A stretch of DNA of 64,000 nucleotides from Bacteroidota bacterium (GTDB lineage: Bacteria > Bacteroidota > Bacteroidia > Bacteroidales > VadinHA17), in assembly GCA_029564935.1 (NCBI GenBank), contig JAKQPD010000318.1:28168-92167 (forward strand). The letters are read 5' to 3'. The notes under the pieces were generated by a model. That model searched no databases. It was not told the origin of the DNA and saw only the letters and a program-made list of their open reading frames with translations. The position numbers were made by a program, and so were the translations under genes. Positions 18,812 through 27,945 of the stretch are shown here, in pieces (position 1 is the first letter of the stretch; each line of letters begins with the position of its first letter).

Positions 18812-19502
18812 GCCCGGTAATAATTGTGCACCCCCTCTCCTTTCCGGCTTTCAGAAAAGATGTGTATTCGGGATTATAAACAAAATCGAAAATGATATGT
18901 TTCTCATTTAAAAGTTTAAAATCAATATCGGGTCTTGTTGAAATATCTGGGTACATGCCAAGCGGAGTTGTATTAATGATCAGATCGGTATTTCTATAAT
19001 GATCCTCTGTCAGATCGCTGTAAGACAGGATGTCTCCTTTTCGCATTCGTGATACGAAAGTGACATTCAATCCAATTTGCCTCATCGTCCAGGCTGCTGC
19101 CTTCGAGCTTCCTCCGGTACCCAGAATAAGTACATTTCTTATATTACCCTTCAGATAAGGTAAAAGTGAGTCTCTGATACCCGTTACATCAGTATTATAG
19201 CCATAAACCTCAATATCATTCCCTGTCCTCCTGAATTTTAACACATTGGCTGCACCTATTTCATCGACTGAAGGTTCCGTCACATCGACATATTTCAGTA
19301 CTGCGGTCTTATGAGGAATTGTGACATTCAGCCCGTACAGTTCCGGATTGCCAGCAACAAGTCCGGGTAACAATTCAATGTGCTTAAGCGGGTAATTGTC
19401 ATATAAACAGTCATTTATATTTTCCCGCGAGAATTTTTCAGCAAAGTATTTTTGTGAGAAAGAATGACCGAGAGGATATCCGATAAGTCCGAATTTTCTC
19501 AT
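18750..19502 (-). CDS. aroE: Shikimate dehydrogenase
   Basis: FGLIGYPLGHSFSQKYF, GLNVTIPHKTAVLKY, DVTGIRDSL, LILGTGGSSKAAAW, INTTPLGMYP. Confidence 0.95.
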   Translation of the reverse strand: MRKFGLIGYPLGHSFSQKYFAEKFSRENINDCLYDNYPLKHIELLPGLVAGNPELYGLNVTIPHKTAVLKYVDVTEPSVDEIGAANVLKFRRTGNDIEVYGYNTDVTGIRDSLLPYLKGNIRNVLILGTGGSSKAAAWTMRQIGLNVTFVSRMRKGDILSYSDLTEDHYRNTDLIINTTPLGMYPDISTRPDIDFKLLNEKHIIFDFVYNPEYTSFLKAGKERGCTIITGLKMLHSQADRSWEIWNDPEL

Positions 19503-19547
19503 ATTAAATAAGGTGTAAGGAAATTACTGATTTCCTTAAGGTCGTTA

Positions 19548-20354
19548 TCAATTGTTTTTCAGTTCATCAGGAAGAAACTGGAAGAAAGTATCTCCCCTCA
19601 GGCCGAGTCTGAGTGATTCCAGAGGAATTATCTCATTTGGGGCTATATTGCCGAGGTTCACATTTGCCCCGAAATGTTTTATGAACCATGCCTGCTGGGA
19701 TTTCAGGGGGGCCTCCCAGATTACGTTTTCAAGCTTCACGTGTTCGGAAATTGCACCAATGATCTTATTATTTATTGATCCGTCTTCGTTGTAAATACCT
19801 GTTGTTCCTGATTCCCTGGCTTCGGCAATTACCTTTGATGATCCGGCATCCAGCTCGGCTTTCATCATTGCAACCCACTGATCAGGTGTATAAACAACCT
19901 CTTTCTTCTTTGAACCCACCTCTGATATTACTTTCCCGCGGCGGGCAAGTGTCCGGATATATTCCAGCTTTCTGGAATGATCAATATCATATGAGCCGTC
20001 AGACACTTCAACTAACTCAATATCATTACTGTCGAGAAATTCAATGAATTCTCTGAACATATTACGGATAATAAAGGCTTCGAAAAGTGTACCACCGAAA
20101 TAGGGTATGACCCCTTGTTTTTTATAGATTTCAATCTTCTTTTCAAATCCAGGGGTAATAAGTGATGTACCGAACCCAAGCTTGACAAAATCAGTGTATT
20201 CACTGCCGACCGACATGAAATCTTCAGCTTCCCTGATGCTTAAGCCCTTATCCATTACCATTGTGAGGCCGGAATTCCGTGGTTTCAACGGACGTTCCGG
20301 TAGAAATGGAAGAACAGTTTTCATAGTTAAGTTTAGATTATTGTGATTTTCCAA
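19548..20354 (-). CDS. Phosphosulfolactate synthase (ComA) family protein
   Basis: KPRNSGLTMVMDKGLSIREAEDFMSVGSEYTDFVKLGFGTS, GVIPYFGGTLFEAF, VEVSDGSYDI, SEVGSKKKE, VIAEARESGTTGIY; ComA-family pattern. Confidence 0.88.
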   Translation of the reverse strand: MENHNNLNLTMKTVLPFLPERPLKPRNSGLTMVMDKGLSIREAEDFMSVGSEYTDFVKLGFGTSLITPGFEKKIEIYKKQGVIPYFGGTLFEAFIIRNMFREFIEFLDSNDIELVEVSDGSYDIDHSRKLEYIRTLARRGKVISEVGSKKKEVVYTPDQWVAMMKAELDAGSSKVIAEARESGTTGIYNEDGSINNKIIGAISEHVKLENVIWEAPLKSQQAWFIKHFGANVNLGNIAPNEIIPLESLRLGLRGDTFFQFLPDELKNN

Positions 20355-20372
20355 GATAAGAAATTTTCTTTC

Positions 20373-21806
20373 TCAGATAAGATTATTCTTTCTCAGAAGC
20401 TTGTTTATCTTTCTTGTGCTGAGTTTAAGAGGAAATATTTCCTTAAACTCTCTGAACATTTCAGTGTCGAGTCCGACCCCTAAAGAAAGATGCCTGAAAG
20501 AATCTTCACGGTCACCATTATAAAGATAGAACAAGGCAAGCAGATAATTTATTCCCGGCAGATCACCGGTAACCCGGTAAGCATGTTCAAGATAAGGTAT
20601 TGCTCTGGATATTAATTTTTCCCTGAGGACTATCTTTCCCAGATCGATCCAGACTTCATCATAATATGCATCAATTTTCAGAGCTTCCCTGAAACAGCTG
20701 AGTGCAGCTTTCACTTCTCCTTTAATATAATGAGCTTTCCCCAGAAGGTACCAGTATTCGGGATTTTCATCATCGAGTCTTACGGCTTTCCTGAAGTATA
20801 TAAGGCTGTCATCGGCATTCCCGGCATTGTATTCAATGACCCCGAGCCCGAACCATGCATCCGAATATTCCGGTTCCAGTTCAATCGCATCGTGGAAGTA
20901 TTTGCCCGCCAGTTCAATATCATCGGTCTTTTCATAACATTCAGCGAGATATGTCATGGCTTCATAACTATCAGGCTCATGTTCAAGATACTCGTGATAA
21001 ACAGGGATAGCCTCAGTATACCTTTCAAGATTGCTCAGAATATTTGCTTTGTTGAATACTGCAAAAGTATTAAGTGAGTTTATGGCAAGGGCAAAGTCAT
21101 ATGCTTCAAGCGCCTTGTCATATTCCTCCATTTTATTATAAATGATCCCCAGATTATACCATGCACTGTCGGAAAATGGCTCTTCCTCGAGGTATTTATT
21201 ATAATAGAAAATGCTTTCACTGTATTTCTCCACCTTTTCATAAGCATATGCCAGGTCATACAAATGTGCCTTATAATTGGGTTCCATCCCGATAAGCCTT
21301 ATAAGGTAGGGGATCAGGTATTCATAGTAATTAAGGTTCTGTAATACAGATACTACTGCAAACAGTATGTTTCCTGTTTCCTCCGAATCAAGTGTAAGGG
21401 CATAATCAAATATCTTCTTTGCACCCTGGATGTCTCCCAGAATACCAAGGGCGGTTCCCTTTGCAATAAAAATTTCATGATTTCCCGGTTCGAGATTTTC
21501 GAGGTTCCTGAGGATACTGAGAGCTTCAACTGCACGTCCTTTATCAATCAGTACCCTGGCTTTTCGCACCTGGATCGATACCGAATTTGGATGCTGTTGT
21601 GTAGCCAGTGCCGCTGCTTCAAAGGCCTTGGGGGAATTATTGCTCTCTATATAATAATCTATTATCGATTCGAACTCAACAACATCAAAGAAATACTTCT
21701 CATTATTTCTTTTCATCCTTTCAAATTTCTGAACAGCCTGCCTGATTTCTTCCTCCAACGAATATTTGAATTTATCCTCTTCCATCTCCAAGCGGTAAAA
21801 ACACAA
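20373..21806 (-). CDS. Tetratricopeptide-repeat protein
   Basis: At least 10 TPR-like units (e.g. DSAWYNLGIIYNKMEEYDKALEAYDFALAINSLNTFAVFNKANIL). The start may be the internal ATG of MEEDKFKYSLEEEIRQA (21785). Confidence 0.9.
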   Translation of the reverse strand: MCFYRLEMEEDKFKYSLEEEIRQAVQKFERMKRNNEKYFFDVVEFESIIDYYIESNNSPKAFEAAALATQQHPNSVSIQVRKARVLIDKGRAVEALSILRNLENLEPGNHEIFIAKGTALGILGDIQGAKKIFDYALTLDSEETGNILFAVVSVLQNLNYYEYLIPYLIRLIGMEPNYKAHLYDLAYAYEKVEKYSESIFYYNKYLEEEPFSDSAWYNLGIIYNKMEEYDKALEAYDFALAINSLNTFAVFNKANILSNLERYTEAIPVYHEYLEHEPDSYEAMTYLAECYEKTDDIELAGKYFHDAIELEPEYSDAWFGLGVIEYNAGNADDSLIYFRKAVRLDDENPEYWYLLGKAHYIKGEVKAALSCFREALKIDAYYDEVWIDLGKIVLREKLISRAIPYLEHAYRVTGDLPGINYLLALFYLYNGDREDSFRHLSLGVGLDTEMFREFKEIFPLKLSTRKINKLLRKNNLI

Positions 21807-22042
21807 AATTAGTATTATTTCTGTTCAGGATCAGTTCACAATAATTCAATTATTAACAATTTAATGTTTTTTCAAACTACTCTGTCCCAGTGTAATAAAA
21901 AATAAATCACATTTTTATTGTTTTTTTAATCCAACTGACGCAACCCAGGAGGCTTTTTTTTCATCTTCCGGATATAAAACAAATACTATTACCCTATACC
22001 CAATTTTACCCTTGAATTAACCTAAAATTCAACCTCAGAAAG

Positions 22043-22064
22043 ACCGGGCGACAACCCGGTTTTT
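22043..22064 (+). terminator. Intrinsic-terminator-like hairpin ACCGGG-cgacaa-CCCGGT + TTTT upstream of the lipoprotein gene
   Basis: Perfect 6-bp G/C-rich stem followed by TTTTCTATTT on the + strand. Confidence 0.55.
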
Positions 22065-22114
22065 CTATTTGCCTGGTTTTTTATATCTTTACAACTGTTT
22101 CATTTATCTGCAAT

Positions 22115-23125
22115 ATGAACCAACTGTCTGTAAAATCCTTCAGGATATTAATCCTGTTTTTATCATTAATGATATTAAACGTATTTTCCTGTAAAAAGGA
22201 TGATAATCCGATTAAATTTCCCAGGGGGACTTTTCCGGATTCGACAATAATACTGACCGGAATAAACTCCCAGTACGATGATTATAACATGGACCTGCAC
22301 CAATTACTTGATTATGCTCTTATTATCTTTTCGAGTAATAGAATAAGTACCGGGGAGCATTTTGATCTGGTACAGGGTGTTATCTCATATTTTTTCAACC
22401 AGACGACCGGAGATTTCGGAGTTGAAAGTGAAATGACCCAGAATGCTTTTATTACAAAACTGATCAGTGCTGCCAATACGGATGGTGATGATCTGGGACC
22501 TTATACACTTTTCAGTCCGGCTGACGGATATGAATATCTGCTGTATTCATCCCAAAGCGCCGAAGGCGATCTGGATTTTAATTACCTCAGGAATCAGCCT
22601 GTCACAGGTGCCAGTCAGCCTGCAATCCTCGGACCCTATCCTGTTAAGTTACTTAATACCGGTTCTGATGATGCATATATAAGTTTCGACACAAATCAGG
22701 ACAGCGTGTACTTTTCCTCCGACACTGAAGGCAACTTTGATATTTATATAAAAACAAGGCCTGCAGAAACAACTATAAGTGAATGGTTTGACGGGGATTA
22801 TTCAGCTTCACAGAAGGCTGACAGCATAAACAGTTCAGGAAATGACAAATGTCCGTTCGTTTTCAGAAAGTACCTGGTTTTTGCCTCTGACAGGCCGGGA
22901 GGATTTGGAGGATTTGATCTTTATTATTCGGTATTTCGAAAAGGCAAGTGGAGTTCACCGGTCAATTTTGGTCCGGATATCAATACAACTGATAATGAAT
23001 ATCGCCCGGTCCTCGGGTCCCAGGAAGATTTCACGAACAACTTTATGATCTTTTCATCTGATCGTCCGGGAGGGAAAGGAAGATTTGACCTTTACATGAG
23101 AGGGATCACCTTCCCTGAAAGGTGA
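22115..23125 (+). CDS. Lipoprotein with WD40-like (PD40) beta-propeller repeats
   Basis: Lipobox LMILNVFSC; repeated 'VFASDRPGGFGGFDLYYSVFRKGKWSSPVNFGPDINTTDNEYRPVLG' and 'MIFSSDRPGGKGRFDLYM'. Confidence 0.8.
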   Translation: MNQLSVKSFRILILFLSLMILNVFSCKKDDNPIKFPRGTFPDSTIILTGINSQYDDYNMDLHQLLDYALIIFSSNRISTGEHFDLVQGVISYFFNQTTGDFGVESEMTQNAFITKLISAANTDGDDLGPYTLFSPADGYEYLLYSSQSAEGDLDFNYLRNQPVTGASQPAILGPYPVKLLNTGSDDAYISFDTNQDSVYFSSDTEGNFDIYIKTRPAETTISEWFDGDYSASQKADSINSSGNDKCPFVFRKYLVFASDRPGGFGGFDLYYSVFRKGKWSSPVNFGPDINTTDNEYRPVLGSQEDFTNNFMIFSSDRPGGKGRFDLYMRGITFPER

Positions 23126-24007
23126 TCAGATCCTTTTATCCCGGTTTTTTGCTGCGTGAAGAGTATTTTTAAGAAGCGACACACGTGTCATAGGTCCTAC
23201 ACCTCCAGGTACAGGTGTGATATATGAACATTTAGGGGCCACATTTTGAAAGTCCACATCTCCCGCCAGTTTCCATCCGTTTTTTGATCCGGGAGCTTCT
23301 ATTCTTGTCGTTCCCACATCAATAACCACTGCGCCTTCTTTCACCATATCGGCTTTGACAAATCCGGGAGAGCCGATGGCAGCTATAATTATATCGGCCG
23401 ATCTGACAATATCTTTCAGGTTGGCTGACCTGCTGTGCAGCACAGTAACAGTAGCATCCATTCCTTTTGCCGACAGAAGGATACTGACGGGTCGTCCCAC
23501 AATGTTGCTGCGTCCGATGACAACACAATGCCGTCCTGATGTTTCAATATTATATCGTTTTATAAGTTCAGTTATCCCGTAAGGTGTAGCGGGAAGATAT
23601 CCCGGCAATCCTAAAACCATTCTGCCGATGTTAACCGGATGGAATCCATCTGCGTCCTTTAACGGATCGATGGCTTCAATAACCCTGTCATCTGAAATAT
23701 GCTTTGGCAGCGGAAGCTGGACAATGAAGCCATCAATATCTTCATTGTCATTAAGTTCTCCGATCTTTGCAAGCAATTCCTTTTCGGGTGTTTTTTCGTC
23801 AAGTCTGATGAGAGTTGAACGGAATCCCACTTCCCCGCAATCATTCACCTTATTGTTAACATATGTTTCACTTGAGGGGCTATTGCCAACAAGTACAGCG
23901 GCAAGGTGAGGTATTTTACCGCCTTTTTTTCTTATTACGCTTACTTCATCTGCTATTTCCCTCTTTATTTCAGAGGCTGTTTTTCTGCCGTCGATAAGTG
24001 TATACAT
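23126..24007 (-). CDS. folD: Methylenetetrahydrofolate dehydrogenase / cyclohydrolase
   Basis: [70 protein letters not shown]. Confidence 0.96.
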   Translation of the reverse strand: MYTLIDGRKTASEIKREIADEVSVIRKKGGKIPHLAAVLVGNSPSSETYVNNKVNDCGEVGFRSTLIRLDEKTPEKELLAKIGELNDNEDIDGFIVQLPLPKHISDDRVIEAIDPLKDADGFHPVNIGRMVLGLPGYLPATPYGITELIKRYNIETSGRHCVVIGRSNIVGRPVSILLSAKGMDATVTVLHSRSANLKDIVRSADIIIAAIGSPGFVKADMVKEGAVVIDVGTTRIEAPGSKNGWKLAGDVDFQNVAPKCSYITPVPGGVGPMTRVSLLKNTLHAAKNRDKRI

Positions 24008-24025
24008 ACTATCTGGATGGATTGA

Positions 24026-25345
24026 TTATTTTCTTCCCATCAACCGTGCCGGGTTTCCACCCTTTGAGATCATCTTCATCATCCGGCGTGTTTCGTCGAA
24101 TTGTTTTACAAGCTTATTTACTTCCTGAATTGATGTGCCGCTGCCTGAAGCAATACGTTTCCGGCGGCTGCCGTTCAGAATAACAGGATTTGACCTTTCG
24201 TCAGGAGTCATGCTCCTGATTATAGCTTCGATGCTTTTAAATGCATTGTCATCAATGTCCAGATCCTTAACAGCCTTTCCCACTCCGGGGATCATGGCCA
24301 TAAGGTCTTTCACATTACCCATCTTTTTTATCTGCTGTATCTGGCTTATAAAATCATTAAAATCGAACTGATCTTTGGCAATCTTTTTCTGGAGCTTCCT
24401 GGCTTCTTCTGTATCATATTGTTCCTGTGCTATTTCAACAAGTGATACTATATCTCCCATGCCAAGTATCCTGTCAGCCATACGGGCAGGATAAAAGATA
24501 TCCATTGCATCCATTTTCTCGCCCGAGCTTACGAACTTAACAGGTTTGTTGACCACCGATCTGATTGAAAGAGCAGCACCACCCCTTGTATCGCCATCTA
24601 GTTTGGTAAGAACAACGCCATTAAAATCGAGACGGTCGTTAAACTCTTTTGCTGTATTCACGGCATCCTGACCTGTCATGGCATCGACAACGAACAGTAT
24701 CTCATGCGGATTCACAGCTTCCTTGATTGAAGAAATCTCATTCATCATTTCTTCATCGACTGCAAGACGACCGGCCGTATCGATTATCACTACATCGTGG
24801 CCTTTCAGCTTTGCCTCCCTCACAGCATTCCTGGCAATCTGAACCGGACTAGTGTCAGCTTCCCCGGTAAACACTGGCACCTCAATCTGAGATCCTATTA
24901 TTTTTAGCTGGTCAATTGCAGCCGGACGATAAATGTCACCTGCGACAAGCAAAGGATTCTTGCTTCTTTTTGTCTTAACCCATTTTGCCAGCTTACCGCT
25001 GAATGTCGTTTTTCCCGAACCTTGTAAACCTGCTATAAGGATCACCGATGGATTGATACGGATATTAATATCAGTCTTGTCACCGCCCATTAACTGAGTC
25101 AGTTCGTCATGGACGATCTTTATCATCATCTGCGACGGATTGACAGCCCTGAGAACCTCCTGTCCCAGGGCTTTTGCCTTTACTGTATCTGTAAACTGCT
25201 TGGCTATCTTAAAGTTCACATCAGCGTCAAGCAGGGCTCTTCTCACTTCCTTAAGTGTTTCGGCAACATTTATCTCGGAAATCCTTCCCTGTCCTTTCAG
25301 AATCTTAAACGATCGTTCAAGCCGTTCACTTAGATTTTCAAACAT
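24026..25345 (-). CDS. ffh: Signal recognition particle protein Ffh
   Basis: MFENLSERLERSFKILKGQGRISE, GLQGSGKTTFSGKLA, VIIDTAGRL, TKLDGDTRGGAALSI, M-domain GSGTSIQEVNKLVKQF. Confidence 0.97.
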   Translation of the reverse strand: MFENLSERLERSFKILKGQGRISEINVAETLKEVRRALLDADVNFKIAKQFTDTVKAKALGQEVLRAVNPSQMMIKIVHDELTQLMGGDKTDINIRINPSVILIAGLQGSGKTTFSGKLAKWVKTKRSKNPLLVAGDIYRPAAIDQLKIIGSQIEVPVFTGEADTSPVQIARNAVREAKLKGHDVVIIDTAGRLAVDEEMMNEISSIKEAVNPHEILFVVDAMTGQDAVNTAKEFNDRLDFNGVVLTKLDGDTRGGAALSIRSVVNKPVKFVSSGEKMDAMDIFYPARMADRILGMGDIVSLVEIAQEQYDTEEARKLQKKIAKDQFDFNDFISQIQQIKKMGNVKDLMAMIPGVGKAVKDLDIDDNAFKSIEAIIRSMTPDERSNPVILNGSRRKRIASGSGTSIQEVNKLVKQFDETRRMMKMISKGGNPARLMGRK

Positions 25346-25379
25346 ATTATATTGATCAATAAAATATTAGTACAAAATA

Positions 25380-27185
25380 TTACATCCTTTCAGGCATTTC
25401 TATGCCCAGCAGATCCATACCCTGTTTAAGTATCCGTCCAGTTACCTCAGAAATTACCAGTCTCAGATCGCGTACCGACGGATCAGGTTCACCAAGTATA
25501 GAAAAATCGTGATAGAACTGGTTATACTCTCTGGCAAGCTCATAGCAATAATTGGCTATTATGGCCGGACTGTAACCATCGGCTGCTTCAATGACGGTTG
25601 CAGTAAATCTTCTCAGGAGTCTTATCAGCTGTATCTCCTTTGGCCCTGCTTTAACATCAGGATTGAATGAGGCACTGACTGATACCTTCATCTGTCCGGC
25701 CTTCCTGAATACTGATCTTATCCTGGTATAAGTATACTGGATAAACGGGCCCGTATTTCCATTGAAATCTATTGATTCAGCAGGATTAAAGGTCATATTT
25801 TTCCTGGGATCGACCTTCAGGATAAAGTATTTTAGCGCTCCCATTCCTATCATACGGAAAATCTCCCGGCTTTCCTCATCTGAATAATCCGAAAGTTTGC
25901 CAAGCTCAAGGGATACCTCTTTCGCAGTTTCTATCATTTCAGTTATCAGGTCGTCGGCGTCAACAACTATTCCTTCGCGGGATTTCATTTTTCCTTCAGG
26001 AAGCTCTACCATTCCGTATGAAAAATGGAAGAGACCATCCGACCAGGGATATCCCATTTTTTTGAGAACGGCTTTTAGCACCTGGAAATGATAATTTTGT
26101 TCATTGCCAACAACATAAATACACCTGTTGAATTTATGCTCTTCGTACCTGAGGGCTGCTGTGCCAATGTCCTGGGTCATATACACAGCAGTACCATCGG
26201 AACGAAGAAGAAGCTTCTGGTCAAGACCTTCAGCTGTCAGGTCAACCCAGATTGAATTATCGCCATTCTTGTTCAGAAGTCCTTTCTCCAGTGCGTCATA
26301 TACAAGATCACGACCAAGCTTATATGTATCGGATTCATAATAGATTTTATCGAAATCCACTCCCAGCCTTTTATATGTCTCATCGAAGCCGGCATAGACC
26401 CAGGAATTCATCCTTTTCCATAAATCAATTGTATCAGGATCACCGGCTTCCCATTTCAGGAGCATCTCCCTCGCTTCCTTCATCAGGGGTGCATTGTTTT
26501 TTGCTTCAGCCGGGTCCATCCCTCCTGATATCAGGTCATCTGCCTGCTTCCTGTATTCTTTCTCAAACAGAACATAATATGTACCGACAAGATGATCACC
26601 TTTCATACCGGAAGATTCAGGTGTTTCACCCATCCCGAACTTCTGCCATGCAAGCATCGACTTGCAAATGTGAATACCCCGGTCATTGACAATATTTGTC
26701 CTGATAACTTTGTGACCACAAGCTGAAAGTATCCTGTACAGGGAGAATCCAAGCAGATTATTACGTACATGCCCCAGATGAAGCGGTTTATTCGTATTGG
26801 GAGAAGAATATTCAACAAGTATGGTTTCAGATTTTCCAGAATGGCATTTTTTCATAAGGTTTTTATCAGAGACCATGTCAGCAAGATAGTCAACCCACCA
26901 CTTGTCTGATATTTCAAGGTTGAGGAATCCTTTAATAACATTAAATCCTGATATGGATGGGAAAGATCCCATCAAATATTTTCCGATCGTTTCGGCAGTT
27001 TTTTCAGGTGTGTTTTTTGAGAACCGTAACAACGGAAAAACAACAATTGTAAAATCACCTTTAAAATCTTTCCGGGTTTCCTGTATCTGTATGAGCTCAT
27101 CAGTGACTTCTCCATTATAAAGCTTCCTGACAGCCTCTTTAATCCCGGTCCTTAAAACGCTCTCCATCTGAGTTCCTGGTTTCAT
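25380..27185 (-). CDS. argS: Arginyl-tRNA synthetase
   Basis: EYSSPNTNKPLHLGHVRNNLLG (HIGH-type motif), MKSREGIVVDADDLI, C-terminal anticodon-binding domain ending DLLGIEMPERM. Confidence 0.96.
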   Translation of the reverse strand: MKPGTQMESVLRTGIKEAVRKLYNGEVTDELIQIQETRKDFKGDFTIVVFPLLRFSKNTPEKTAETIGKYLMGSFPSISGFNVIKGFLNLEISDKWWVDYLADMVSDKNLMKKCHSGKSETILVEYSSPNTNKPLHLGHVRNNLLGFSLYRILSACGHKVIRTNIVNDRGIHICKSMLAWQKFGMGETPESSGMKGDHLVGTYYVLFEKEYRKQADDLISGGMDPAEAKNNAPLMKEAREMLLKWEAGDPDTIDLWKRMNSWVYAGFDETYKRLGVDFDKIYYESDTYKLGRDLVYDALEKGLLNKNGDNSIWVDLTAEGLDQKLLLRSDGTAVYMTQDIGTAALRYEEHKFNRCIYVVGNEQNYHFQVLKAVLKKMGYPWSDGLFHFSYGMVELPEGKMKSREGIVVDADDLITEMIETAKEVSLELGKLSDYSDEESREIFRMIGMGALKYFILKVDPRKNMTFNPAESIDFNGNTGPFIQYTYTRIRSVFRKAGQMKVSVSASFNPDVKAGPKEIQLIRLLRRFTATVIEAADGYSPAIIANYCYELAREYNQFYHDFSILGEPDPSVRDLRLVISEVTGRILKQGMDLLGIEMPERM

Positions 27186-27409
27186 TTTTCAGGTGGCAAA
27201 GATAGTACTTTAAAGGATTATGATGCCAGAAATCCGTATCAAAAACGGTATCATTATCACACGAGGTTCCGTTAAAAGTTAATTTTATTTGATAACTATT
27301 TCCTTTTTTTTGATAAAGATTCTTTTTTCAATAGGAATATAATGTAAAAGTTATACTATTTTTGATACAAGGATTTATAAGAACCAAATTTTATACATTT
27401 CTGCGTCAG

Positions 27410-27865
27410 GTGGAATTGAAGAACATTTATATCGAAGCTACTGCCAAAACACCTCATGTTGACTTTAACCCTCTGACCGGTGAACTAATTTTCTCAGGAA
27501 AATCGATACCCGAAAATCCTGCCAAAATTTATGAAAGTCTGCTTGATTGGGCACAGCAATATGCTAAAAGTCCGCGAAAAACAACTAATCTGCGGCTCAA
27601 TATTGAGTATTTCAATACAGCGTCTGTAATATGGATAGCTAAGATTGTCAAAGCGCTTTGCGCTATGAGTGAAACAGAAAACACTCTTCTGATTCATCTT
27701 TACTTTGACATTGAGGAGTTCGACAGTATGGAAGCCGATGATGTAAAGGAAGCATTAAGTCCTGTTATTGATATGGTTGGAACCCCCTCAATCAGTCTTG
27801 GAATAAAGATCTACGGAACCGACGAGAAGGGAGAGATCATCAAGGAATCCATGGTACTAATCTGA
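27410..27865 (+). CDS. DUF1987 / SiaC-family regulatory phosphoprotein
   Basis: KNIYIEATAKTPHVDFNPLTGELIFSGKSIPENPAKIYESLLDWAQQY...FNTASVIWIAKIVKAL. ORF track starts at ATG 27362, but GTG 27410 fits the domain better and a TATTTTTG element (27357-27364) overlaps the ATG. Confidence 0.8.
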   Translation: MELKNIYIEATAKTPHVDFNPLTGELIFSGKSIPENPAKIYESLLDWAQQYAKSPRKTTNLRLNIEYFNTASVIWIAKIVKALCAMSETENTLLIHLYFDIEEFDSMEADDVKEALSPVIDMVGTPSISLGIKIYGTDEKGEIIKESMVLI

Positions 27866-27945
27866 CGGAGATCAGCAATTAAGCTTAAGAATCTTTTATT
27901 CCGATTTTTTGGCATAACTTTATTACGCCAAAATAAGTTATTATT

